From assembly GCA_002331385.1 (NCBI GenBank), contig DCYB01000014.1, positions 248,001-312,000 on the forward strand: a stretch of 64,000 bases of DNA, written 5' to 3'. Both the position numbers and the translations under genes were made by a program. Below the pieces are notes generated by a model. It searched no databases, was not told the DNA's origin, and saw only the letters and a program-made list of their open reading frames with translations. This document shows positions 26,038 through 33,870 of this stretch, piece after piece. Every line of letters starts with the position of its first letter. The first letter of the stretch is position 1. The stretch is from Comamonadaceae bacterium UBA2121. Lineage in GTDB: Bacteria > Pseudomonadota > Gammaproteobacteria > Burkholderiales > Burkholderiaceae_C.

Positions 26038-29000
26038 TTAGTTGCTGATAACGTTCACGCCGGGACCCACGGTGACCGAGCGGTTCACCACGCCGAAGGA
26101 AGGCGTCGTCACGGTATAGCCAGGATTGGCCGCATAGGCGGCTCCGCCCGCGACGCCCGCCGCGCCACTCACCAGACCACCCGCCACACGCACGCTTCCG
26201 GTGGTCATGCCTGCGGCGGCTATGCTACCTCCGCCAATGATGGACACGTTGCCAGTGATCACGCCATGGTTGATGACCGAGTTCGCCACTCCGCCCACCG
26301 CCGCACGTCCCTGGTTGCCTGCAATGGTCACGCGGCCACTCATCACACCCTGATTGACCAACGAATTGACAGTGCCGCCCATCGTGGCCGAACCCGTATT
26401 GCCTGCAATCACCACTTTGCCGGACAACTGGCCCTTGTTCTCGACGCTGTTGACCAATCCGCCGCCGGAGGCATCTCCCTTGTTGGCTACGATGGTGACG
26501 TCGGCACCGCGCATAGAGCCGGAGCCCACTACGCTGTTCACGGTGCCGCGCCCGCGCACGCTTGCCTGATTGCCCAGGATGGTGATGCGCGAGGAACTGA
26601 TGGTTCCGTTGGCCACAACGCTGTTGGCCGCCCCACCTTGCGCGTCACCTTGGTTGCCCAGAATCGTGATGCGGCTATTGGAAATGTTGCCATCTCCCGT
26701 CACGCTGTTGACTGCGCCCTTTCTCTGAGCCGAGCCACGGTTGGCCATGATGGTGACCTGGCTGTCGCGCATGCTTCCTTGCATGTCCACGCTGTTGGCC
26801 GCGCCGTTGCGCGCGCTTGCGCGGTTGCCGGCAATGGTTACGGACGACTTGGCAATGCGGCCACCTTCTTTGGAGCGCACGCTGTTGGCGAGCGCAGATT
26901 GGCTTGTCGCGTGTGCATCACCGGTGTTCGCCATGATGCTCACATGGCTGTCCTGCAGTGCGCCATCGATCTGCACACTGTTGGCCAGCGCCGTGTGCTT
27001 ATCCTCTGCACGGATGTTGTTGGCGGTATTGGCGATCAGCGTGCCGCGCAGTTTGTCACCGTTCCCCTGATCGCCCTGAGCGATGCTGTTGGCCGATGCC
27101 AGTCCCTTCGACGCGCTGACTTGTGAGGCCTTGTTCGCCATCAGTTGCAAGCTGGCATCACGCATGGCGGACAGCACCTGCACCGCGTTTGCGTTGGCCT
27201 GCCCGACGCCCTTGCCGAATGCCGCAAATCCCGCCACGGTGCCTTCGTCGCCTTCGCTTTGCATCTGCGATGCGATGTTGCTGCCAATGGTCACGCGGCT
27301 GGACTGGACGTTGCCTTCGCCATTGATGGCCAAAGCATTGGCATTGATGCGCCCGCCTTGAGCATTGAGTCCAGAGGCCACGTTGTTCACCACGTTCACG
27401 GGCGAGTTGGTCAGTCGTGTGGCACCGGAGCCGTCCATATAAAGACCGTTGGCGATCAGGATGCCGTTGCTCTTGGAGCCCACACCGGCCACCTGCGAAG
27501 CGCCACCCGAGGCACGAATGTCGCGCCCGGTGTTATTCAAAACGTTCACCGCGCTGCTTGCGACGCGCGCACCGCGATAGGCCGCCAGCGCGTTCACCAA
27601 CGCGGTTCCCCCATCCACATGCACACCGTTGGCGGTGTTGCCCAGGATGCTCCAGGGCGAAGCGGCGTCCACGTGCACGTCGTCATGCAGCACGAGCGAG
27701 TTCGCAGCCGCCCGAGCGCGGCTCTCACTGCGCGCCAGACCCGCCGCGCTAGAGCTCATCTTGGCGGCGGAGCTCATGTTGTTGGCGATGTTGTTGGCGA
27801 TCGTGCCACGCGCGGACAATTGCACCGATGCATTGCCGCCGTCTTCCAGCGACATGCTGTTGGCCATCAGGATGCCGCCTTTAGCCTTCAAAGTCGAAGC
27901 GCGGTTGCCGCTGAGCGTGAGGTTGGTGGCATCGAGCTGCGAGCCCGTCACCGCCACCGTATTCGCCATCGCGGCCGATTGCTGGCTCGTCGAATGCAAG
28001 ACTCCGCCCCCCACGCCGACCGAATAGCCAGTGGATTGCACGTTGTCGGCCTGGTTGTTCGCCAAGTGCACGGACGTCTTTTCCACACGGCCTTCGCTCA
28101 CCGTGAGCGCGTTCGCTGCCGCAAAGCCGCCGCTGCCCGTCACCGTGTGGGCCGTGTTGTTCGACAAGGACACCGAGGCGTTCTGTAAGGTCGACTGCCG
28201 ATCTACCGCCACCGAGTTGGCCAGCGCGCGCCCGTTGCGCTCCACCGAACCCACAAGGCCCGCGCCAATCGATCCGGATCCGCCCGCAGTGCGCACCTGC
28301 GTCGCCGTGTTATCTGTCAACTGGATGCGCCCACCTTTGATGGTGGCGTCTTCCAGCCAAATGCTGTTGGCCGCCGCACCACCGCCCGTCGCGGCGATAT
28401 CGGTGGCATGGTTGCCGCTGAGCTGGTGCACCGGGCGCTGGGACAGCTCACCTGCCTGCACCGTCACCGCGTTGGCCAGCGCCGATGCGGACATGCGCAC
28501 GTCGGCAATCGCGCCACTCAGAATGGAACCTTCGCCACCCCACGCCTGCACGTTGGTGGCTTCATTGTTGGTGATGTCGGCTTGATAACCCGCTGCGGCC
28601 AGTTGGTGGTCCGTGAAGCTCACGCCATTCGCCATCGCGCTGCCGCCGGTGGAAGTCATGAGTTGGGCCTGATTGCCCGTCAGTTGGATGCGTGCATTGT
28701 TCAGTTGGCTGCCAGCAACCGACACCGAATTGGCGGACGCCACCCCCGTCAGGTCCACACTCGCAATCGTGCCGCGCCCGATGCCGGCTGCGCCTCCGCC
28801 CGCGCGGATATCCGTTGCGCGGTTGTCGGACACATGGATGCGCGTGTCTTTGATCTCACTGCGCGCTGCGGTCAGCGCGTTCGCCAGAGCCGAGCCGCCA
28901 ATGGAGATCACACCGGTGGCCTCGTTGTCCATCAGTTCGGCCTGTGTGCTGGTGACCTCGGTCGCGTCCAGCAACATGCTGTTCGCCGTCGCACGCCCCG

Positions 29001-29520
29001 GCATCTGGAACGATGCCGTGCCCAGCAGCACGTCCGCTTTGGCGCCGAATGCCTCGACATTCGTCGCCGTATTGCCCTGCACCAGCAATTGGCTGCTGCG
29101 CAATGGCTTCCTGCCCTCGCCGCTCGCCACCATGGCCACGTTGGCCGTCGCGGCGCCGCCGAGCGCATTCACAAATCCGTGGGCCTGATTGCCCAGCACC
29201 TGCACGCGCGAGCCGCGCATCTCAATGCCAGCAAGGCCTGCTGCATTGGCCTGAGCGGTCGCCACCAGATCGATCTTCATGCCGATGTTCGCCAGTGCCG
29301 ACACCTTGCCGCCCGTGGAGCTCACGACTGCGGGAGATTCGTTGCCTTGCACGTGCACCTGGCTGTTGCCATCGATCTCCGTACCCGCACTGTTCTTGTG
29401 CCAACCCAGTCCGGTCAGCATGGACTCCTGAGCACCCGCAAGCGGCGGCGCAATCACCGCAGTGACGCTCAATAGGCCGAAAGCTATCCAGCGTGGTTGC
29501 GTCTTTCGCGTCGTGTGCAC
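26038..29520 (-). CDS. Giant secreted solenoid-repeat protein, putative fibre or adhesin
   Basis: A 1160-residue protein with a signal peptide (cut near AGA-Q, residue 31). The rest is about 27 units of a pattern ANS(V/L)-x(6-10)-(V/I)x(I/L)xxN-x-A-x(6)-GG. From residue about 80 to 790 long units (48-54 residues, carrying a Gly/Ala-rich insert) alternate with short units (33-37 residues), giving a super-repeat near 85 residues, eight or nine times. From about 850 to 1075 the units become uniform at 28-30 residues (for example NSVTGDGNISNSRITILGN). A final tail (GYTVTTPSFGVVNRSVTVG) lies beyond the repeats. No cysteine is visible in the repeats. The Asn at fixed places suggests a parallel beta-solenoid with Asn ladders. 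It is probably exported through the CsgG-like pore and exposed on the surface. Confidence 0.8.
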   Translation of the reverse strand: MHTTRKTQPRWIAFGLLSVTAVIAPPLAGAQESMLTGLGWHKNSAGTEIDGNSQVHVQGNESPAVVSSTGGKVSALANIGMKIDLVATAQANAAGLAGIEMRGSRVQVLGNQAHGFVNALGGAATANVAMVASGEGRKPLRSSQLLVQGNTATNVEAFGAKADVLLGTASFQMPGRATANSMLLDATEVTSTQAELMDNEATGVISIGGSALANALTAARSEIKDTRIHVSDNRATDIRAGGGAAGIGRGTIASVDLTGVASANSVSVAGSQLNNARIQLTGNQAQLMTSTGGSAMANGVSFTDHQLAAAGYQADITNNEATNVQAWGGEGSILSGAIADVRMSASALANAVTVQAGELSQRPVHQLSGNHATDIAATGGGAAANSIWLEDATIKGGRIQLTDNTATQVRTAGGSGSIGAGLVGSVERNGRALANSVAVDRQSTLQNASVSLSNNTAHTVTGSGGFAAANALTVSEGRVEKTSVHLANNQADNVQSTGYSVGVGGGVLHSTSQQSAAMANTVAVTGSQLDATNLTLSGNRASTLKAKGGILMANSMSLEDGGNASVQLSARGTIANNIANNMSSAAKMSSSAAGLARSESRARAAANSLVLHDDVHVDAASPWSILGNTANGVHVDGGTALVNALAAYRGARVASSAVNVLNNTGRDIRASGGASQVAGVGSKSNGILIANGLYMDGSGATRLTNSPVNVVNNVASGLNAQGGRINANALAINGEGNVQSSRVTIGSNIASQMQSEGDEGTVAGFAAFGKGVGQANANAVQVLSAMRDASLQLMANKASQVSASKGLASANSIAQGDQGNGDKLRGTLIANTANNIRAEDKHTALANSVQIDGALQDSHVSIMANTGDAHATSQSALANSVRSKEGGRIAKSSVTIAGNRASARNGAANSVDMQGSMRDSQVTIMANRGSAQRKGAVNSVTGDGNISNSRITILGNQGDAQGGAANSVVANGTISSSRITILGNQASVRGRGTVNSVVGSGSMRGADVTIVANKGDASGGGLVNSVENKGQLSGKVVIAGNTGSATMGGTVNSLVNQGVMSGRVTIAGNQGRAAVGGVANSVINHGVITGNVSIIGGGSIAAAGMTTGSVRVAGGLVSGAAGVAGGAAYAANPGYTVTTPSFGVVNRSVTVGPGVNVISN

Positions 29521-29571
29521 TCAAAGCCCTCCAGGAAGATGGCGCCGCATCCCGCGCGGCAAAGCGTCAAG

Positions 29572-29614
29572 CGCGACGCGGCTAAGCCCCTGAAGAGGCG
29601 ATCACCGCGTCGCG
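29572..29614 (-). promoter_or_regulatory. Strong hairpin between the small and giant repeat genes
   Basis: CGCGACGCGG and CCGCGTCGCG form a perfect 10-bp GC stem around a 23-base loop that can fold further. It lies in the 110-base gap after the 119-residue subunit gene (stop at 29631). There is no T-run, so it looks like a partial terminator or an mRNA 3'-end stabiliser that would keep the small subunit more abundant than the downstream products. Confidence 0.6.
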
Positions 29615-29630
29615 TGAAATCAGTGCGAAA

Positions 29631-29990
29631 TCAGTTGATGTTCACACTGTTCACATTGGCAGTACCGCCAAAGGCCTTTACGTTAACAGCTTCGTTGTCC
29701 AAGACCGAGATTTCAGAGTTGCGGATCTTGGAGCCAGTGATGTTCACGCTGTTCACGTTGGCAATACCGTCCATCTCGACGCCGAGCACCTTGATGTTCG
29801 CCTTGCCGCCACCCGCAGTGATGTCACGGGCCTTGTTGCCCGAAACGGTGATTCGGCTGTCAGTGATTTCGGAACCTGCAGAACCCTTGCCCGAAGCTAG
29901 CCCAGGAATGCTGATATTGCCGCTTTGGGCAAATGCAGCGCCGCAAGACATGGCCAAAAAGGCAACAGCAGTGGTAGCGATCTTTCGCAT
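29631..29990 (-). CDS. Small secreted solenoid-repeat protein, putative major fibre subunit
   Basis: A 119-residue protein with a signal peptide cut after AFA-Q (residue 21). The 98-residue mature chain equals one super-repeat of the giant protein: a long unit (SEITDSRITVSGNKARDITAGGG plus an insert KANIKVLGVEMDG, given as two blocks), a short unit (NVNSVNITGSKIRNSEISVL, then DNEAVNVKAFGG), and then only the first strand of a next unit (TANVNSVNIN). An unpaired first strand at the C-terminus would suit head-to-tail stacking. Ribosome site AAAGGAT. It is the first gene of the row and probably the most expressed. Confidence 0.8.
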   Translation of the reverse strand: MRKIATTAVAFLAMSCGAAFAQSGNISIPGLASGKGSAGSEITDSRITVSGNKARDITAGGGKANIKVLGVEMDGIANVNSVNITGSKIRNSEISVLDNEAVNVKAFGGTANVNSVNIN

Positions 29991-30377
29991 ATTCGTGATC
30001 CTTTGGGAAGTAGAAGACTTGTCGAAAAAGCAGCCTCTTTGGCTCGCCGGGCAAATCTTTGCCGATACCGTTTTGGTCCACGTAATTAAACGTATTAATA
30101 CTGCTCCATCCGTCAGCTAGACTGCAACGCGCGCTTGGCACCACATTAAAGCGCTTACCCCAATGGCGAATGGAAAACCCAGCGAATGGCCACCCCTGCT
30201 TTGCGTTTTACAAATACTCACTATTGATTACTATATTCTTATGAATGAAAACATAAAGACACTTAAAACATGTCAACACAAAACAAAATCCCTCCCACAT
30301 CGCGACGACGCGCGGGGGGACGCTGCATTCTCACCAAGCGAATAAGTCCATCCCATTAATCCATTTTCGTCATATTA
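29991..30377. promoter_or_regulatory. AT-rich divergent regulatory region of the fibre locus
   Basis: This 387-base stretch has no gene and is much richer in A/T than its surroundings, especially 30190-30310 and 30340-30377. ATTAA-type words recur (CATTAA, ATTAAT, TAATTAAACGTATTAAT near 30080-30097, and several at 30355-30400). It separates the minus-strand fibre genes from the plus-strand lipoprotein, so promoters for both must lie here. I see no single convincing -35/-10 pair. AT-rich upstream regions of this kind are often bound by H-NS-like silencers. Confidence 0.5.
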
Positions 30378-30992
30378 ATGTCATTAAAAACCATTAACAA
30401 CATAATCATTATTTCCGTGTTGGGAGCTTTGGCAGGTTGCTCGCCGTCCTCGAACTCCTTCAAGGACATCAGCTACCCCGATGACACCCAGATTGCCAAG
30501 GCGCTCGATGCACTACTCCTGAGTGACCCCAACAGCGCCGCAGCGCGCGCGCTGGTGCACAGCATGGGCGGGGCAGAAGGCAAGTTAAAGTACAAAATCC
30601 AGCATGTCATCTACCGCCAAAGCGCATACGAGGTGCATTACGACGCGGCACTGGTGATGGGCCAATCGGGAGCCCAAAGTCTGCAGTCGCTCTATGAAAG
30701 TATGATTCCAGAGGAAGAGCGCAAGCAACTGCCTGAGGCAACTCTGCCCGCCTATCGCGACTGGCTGAACGCCCAGGCCAATGCGCTGGAAAAACAGGCG
30801 GAGAAAAAGGTGCAAGGGCAAGTGCTGCGCAACACCATTGCCATGCTCGACAAGTGCTATGCAGAGGTGACGCCAGGCACTGAAGTGGTCGTGCTCCAAG
30901 GTTTGGGCGCCTTGCTGCTGCCAGAGCGCAGTGGTTTGTATGCCGAGAAAATCCAGATGCCCAATACATCGGCGCAATGCCTTCCGCTGTAA
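30378..30992 (+). CDS. Lipoprotein divergent to the fibre locus
   Basis: A 204-residue lipoprotein with lipobox LAGC (Cys21) after a short basic and Ile-rich signal. The mature part is alpha-helical, with no repeat motif and two cysteines near the C-terminus (DKCYAEV and AQCLPL) that could form a disulfide. I do not recognise the family. The divergent promoter shared with the fibre genes suggests a linked function. No ribosome site is obvious before the ATG at 30378, but this start gives a normal lipoprotein signal. Confidence 0.65.
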   Translation: MSLKTINNIIIISVLGALAGCSPSSNSFKDISYPDDTQIAKALDALLLSDPNSAAARALVHSMGGAEGKLKYKIQHVIYRQSAYEVHYDAALVMGQSGAQSLQSLYESMIPEEERKQLPEATLPAYRDWLNAQANALEKQAEKKVQGQVLRNTIAMLDKCYAEVTPGTEVVVLQGLGALLLPERSGLYAEKIQMPNTSAQCLPL

Positions 30993-31162
30993 ATCTGGGC
31001 ATCTGGGAATAGCCTATTCTCAGGAAACGATGGAAAAAACCGCCACAGGCAATAACTCAGGTTGAAGGTCTTTTATATTCCACCCATCGGAATGCATGAC
31101 GATTAACCATTCCCGGTCCCAGCGTTGGCGCATTGGCTCTTAGTCGGCCACACCGATAATCC

Positions 31163-33622
31163 TTACTCAACAATGGTGAGTTTAGCCACCGACAGCGCCA
31201 GCCATTTGGTCCCATGGCGCGGGAAATTAACCTGCGCACGTGCATCGTCGCCCGCGCCCTCGATGGCCAATACCTTGCCTTCGCCAAACTTGTTGTGGAA
31301 AACAGCGGTGCCAGCGCTCAAACCATGGGACGGCGCAGCTTTTTGCGGCGGCACAGGTGGGCTGGAAAACGTCTCCGGCTTGCCTGCGCCATACGCGCCG
31401 TAAGCCCCATAAGCACCGGCAGCGCCTGCGCGCCCACCCGCGCGCTGGGCAAAAGCGGCGCGCGCGTCGGGCATGTAGGTGCCAAATGCCTGCTGCTTGG
31501 GCGTGAGCCACTTGAGAGTTTCGTCCGGCAGCTCGTCAAAGAAACGGCTCTTGATGTGGTAGCGCGACTGACCGTGCAACATGCGCGTCTGCGAGTGGCT
31601 CAGGTACAGACGCTTGCGCGCACGCGTGATGGCGACGTACATCAGGCGACGCTCTTCCTCCAGCCCGTCACGATCGCTCATCGCGTTCTCGTGCGGGAAC
31701 AGGCCCTCTTCCAGCCCGCAAATAAACACGCAGTCGAACTCCAGACCCTTGCTCGCATGCACCGTCATCAGTTGCACGGCGTCCTGCCCAGCCTGCGCCT
31801 GGTTGTCGCCCGCCTCCAGCGCCGCGTGTGTGAGAAACGCGGCCAGCGGCGACAGCGTTTCGCCGGTTTCTGCGTCTACACCGCCATCCAAAGGCGCGTT
31901 CAGCAACGGCTGCTCCGGGTCCAGCCCCTGACTGGCGGGGCTTTGTGTCAGCGGTGCGCCCTGCTCATCCAGCGGCAACGCCACGGCGTCGCGGCCAAAG
32001 CCTTCCTGCGTCACAAAGCTCTCGGCGGCGCTGATCAGTTCGTCCAGGTTTTCGATGCGGTCTGCGCCTTCCTTTTCATTGCGGTAGTGCTCCATCAAAC
32101 CGCTGGATTCCAGCATCTGGCTGATGATGCCGCGCAAGTTCTGACCTTGTGTCTGCTCGCGCAGCACGTCCAGCATCGCCACGAACGCACCCAGATTGGC
32201 GCCGGCCTTGCCCGGCACGGCACTGACCGCGTCGTGCAATGAACAGCCCGCGCTGCGGGACGCATCCTGCAGCGTTTCGATGGTGCGTGCGCCAATGCCG
32301 CGCGGTGGGAAATTCACCACGCGCAGGAAACTGGTGTCGTCGTTCGGGTTCTCCAGCAGGCGCAGATACGCCAATGCATGTTTGATTTCCGCACGCTCGA
32401 AGAACCGCAGTCCGCCGTACACGCGGTACGGCAACGAAGCATTGAACAGCGCCGACTCGATCACCCGGCTTTGCGCATTGCTGCGGTAGAGGATGGCGAT
32501 CTCGCGCGCGTCGTGACCATCGCTGCGAATGAGCTGCTTGATCTCGTCCACCAGCCACTGCGCCTCGGCCAGATCGCTGCTGGCCTCATACACCCGCACC
32601 GGCTCGCCCGGACCTTGCGTGGTACGCAAATTCTTGCCAAGACGCCGACTGTTGTGCGAGATGAGCGCGTTGGCCGAGTCGAGGATGTTGCTGTAGGAGC
32701 GGTAGTTCTGCTCCAGCTTGATCTGGCGCTGCACGTCGAACTCGCGCACGAAATCGGCCATGTTGCCCACGCGCGCACCGCGAAAAGCGTAAATGCTCTG
32801 ATCATCATCGCCCACGGCCAGTACGCTGCCGCGCGTGGCGAGCTTGCCATGCACCACGTCGCCCGCCATCTGCTTGAGCCACGCATACTGCAGGCGGTTG
32901 GTGTCCTGGAACTCATCGACCAGGATGTGCTGGAAGCGCCGCTGGTAATGCTCGCGCACGGGATCGTTGTCGCGCAGCAGCTCATAGGAGCGCAGCATCA
33001 GCTCGCCAAAATCCACCACGCCTTCGCGCTGGCATTGTTCTTCGTAGAGCTGGTAGATCTCGACTTTCTTGCGGCTGTCCGCGTCGTGCGTCGGCACGTC
33101 GCCAGGTCGCATGCCCTCTTCCTTGCAATTGGCAATGAAGTACACCAGTTGCTTGGGCGGAAAGCGCTCGTCATCCACGTTGAACTGCTTGCACAGGCGC
33201 TTCACCGCAGACAGTTGGTCCTGCATGTCCAGAATCTGGAAGGACTGCGGCAAGCCCGCCAATTTGTGGTGCGCGCGCAAGAGCCGGTTGCACAGGCCGT
33301 GGAAGGTGCCAATCCACATGCCGCGCACATTCACCGGCAGCATGGCCGACAGGCGCGTGAGCATTTCCTTGGCCGCCTTGTTGGTGAACGTCACGGCCAG
33401 AATGCCGCCTGGGGTGGTGTAGCCGTTTTGCAGCAGCCAGGCAATGCGGGTGGTGAGCACGCGCGTCTTGCCCGAACCGGCTCCGGCAAGAATCAATGCG
33501 TGGCCTTCCGGCAGAGTGACGGCGGCAAGTTGCTCGTCATTGAGCCCCGCCAACAGGGGTGACGACGGGTGAGCGCCGGACGCGTCGGCGGGCGCACCGG
33601 AAAACAGATCTGGAGGTAGCAT
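31163..33622 (-). CDS. uvrD: UvrD/PcrA/Rep-type DNA helicase
   Basis: An 819-residue superfamily 1A helicase. Motif I AGAGSGKTRVLT, Ia AVTFTNKAAKEM, II VDEFQDTN, III VLAVGDDDQSIYAFRGA, IV EQNYRS, V MTVHASKGLEFD and VI YVAITRARK are all present. The C-terminal tail of about 100 residues is Gly/Ala/Tyr-rich (GAYGAYGAYGAGK) before a small terminal domain (VFHNKFGEGKVLAIEG) that in UvrD/PcrA contacts RNA polymerase. It unwinds DNA in excision and mismatch repair. I chose the ATG at 33622 (MLPPDLFSG) rather than the longer frame to 33736. Confidence 0.95.
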   Translation of the reverse strand: MLPPDLFSGAPADASGAHPSSPLLAGLNDEQLAAVTLPEGHALILAGAGSGKTRVLTTRIAWLLQNGYTTPGGILAVTFTNKAAKEMLTRLSAMLPVNVRGMWIGTFHGLCNRLLRAHHKLAGLPQSFQILDMQDQLSAVKRLCKQFNVDDERFPPKQLVYFIANCKEEGMRPGDVPTHDADSRKKVEIYQLYEEQCQREGVVDFGELMLRSYELLRDNDPVREHYQRRFQHILVDEFQDTNRLQYAWLKQMAGDVVHGKLATRGSVLAVGDDDQSIYAFRGARVGNMADFVREFDVQRQIKLEQNYRSYSNILDSANALISHNSRRLGKNLRTTQGPGEPVRVYEASSDLAEAQWLVDEIKQLIRSDGHDAREIAILYRSNAQSRVIESALFNASLPYRVYGGLRFFERAEIKHALAYLRLLENPNDDTSFLRVVNFPPRGIGARTIETLQDASRSAGCSLHDAVSAVPGKAGANLGAFVAMLDVLREQTQGQNLRGIISQMLESSGLMEHYRNEKEGADRIENLDELISAAESFVTQEGFGRDAVALPLDEQGAPLTQSPASQGLDPEQPLLNAPLDGGVDAETGETLSPLAAFLTHAALEAGDNQAQAGQDAVQLMTVHASKGLEFDCVFICGLEEGLFPHENAMSDRDGLEEERRLMYVAITRARKRLYLSHSQTRMLHGQSRYHIKSRFFDELPDETLKWLTPKQQAFGTYMPDARAAFAQRAGGRAGAAGAYGAYGAYGAGKPETFSSPPVPPQKAAPSHGLSAGTAVFHNKFGEGKVLAIEGAGDDARAQVNFPRHGTKWLALSVAKLTIVE

Positions 33623-33727
33623 GCCGCCATTGTAGAAACCGCCGCAGTACCGTCGACGCTGCATGGCCTGCAAGGCATGAATAGCCACACGAATGCATGC
33701 GAAATTCCATCGACACGGAAATCTCGT

Positions 33728-33770
33728 TAGAATCAATCACCGGGCCCAAGATTTCTTGGCCCGGTTTTTT
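33728..33770 (+). promoter_or_regulatory. Promoter -10 box directly followed by a terminator-like hairpin, guaC leader
   Basis: TAGAAT (33728-33733) is a good -10 box; the -35 at the right distance (TTCCAT, 33705-33710) is weak. A start near 33740 would place the hairpin ACCGGGCC...GGCCCGGT (33739-33764) with its six T at the very 5' end of the guaC transcript. The hairpin has the form of an intrinsic terminator but no gene precedes it on this strand. Confidence 0.5.
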
Positions 33771-33870
33771 GTGCCCGAAACATGGTGAATCCCGTGTTTT
33801 CGCCCGCCACAAACACCGGTTGCCAGACCAAGCGCCCATTTCTGCAATGAACTGTTAGGAGCTTGGACTC

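Noticed and set aside
26038..29520. Tandem repeats read as a possible CRISPR array or DNA satellite
   Set aside because: The periodicity is in the protein, units differ in length and DNA sequence, there are no constant repeats with unique spacers, and no cas gene is near.
30367..30384. TCGTCATATTAATGTCAT, a Pho-box-like pair of GTCA tetrads 11 bases apart
   Set aside because: It overlaps the start codon of the lipoprotein gene at 30378. A promoter here would start transcription after the only start that gives a normal lipoprotein signal. Chance matches are likely in this AT-rich stretch.
33739..33770. Terminator for uvrD
   Set aside because: uvrD is transcribed the other way and starts at 33622, so this hairpin is upstream of it. 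The T-run is on the plus strand.
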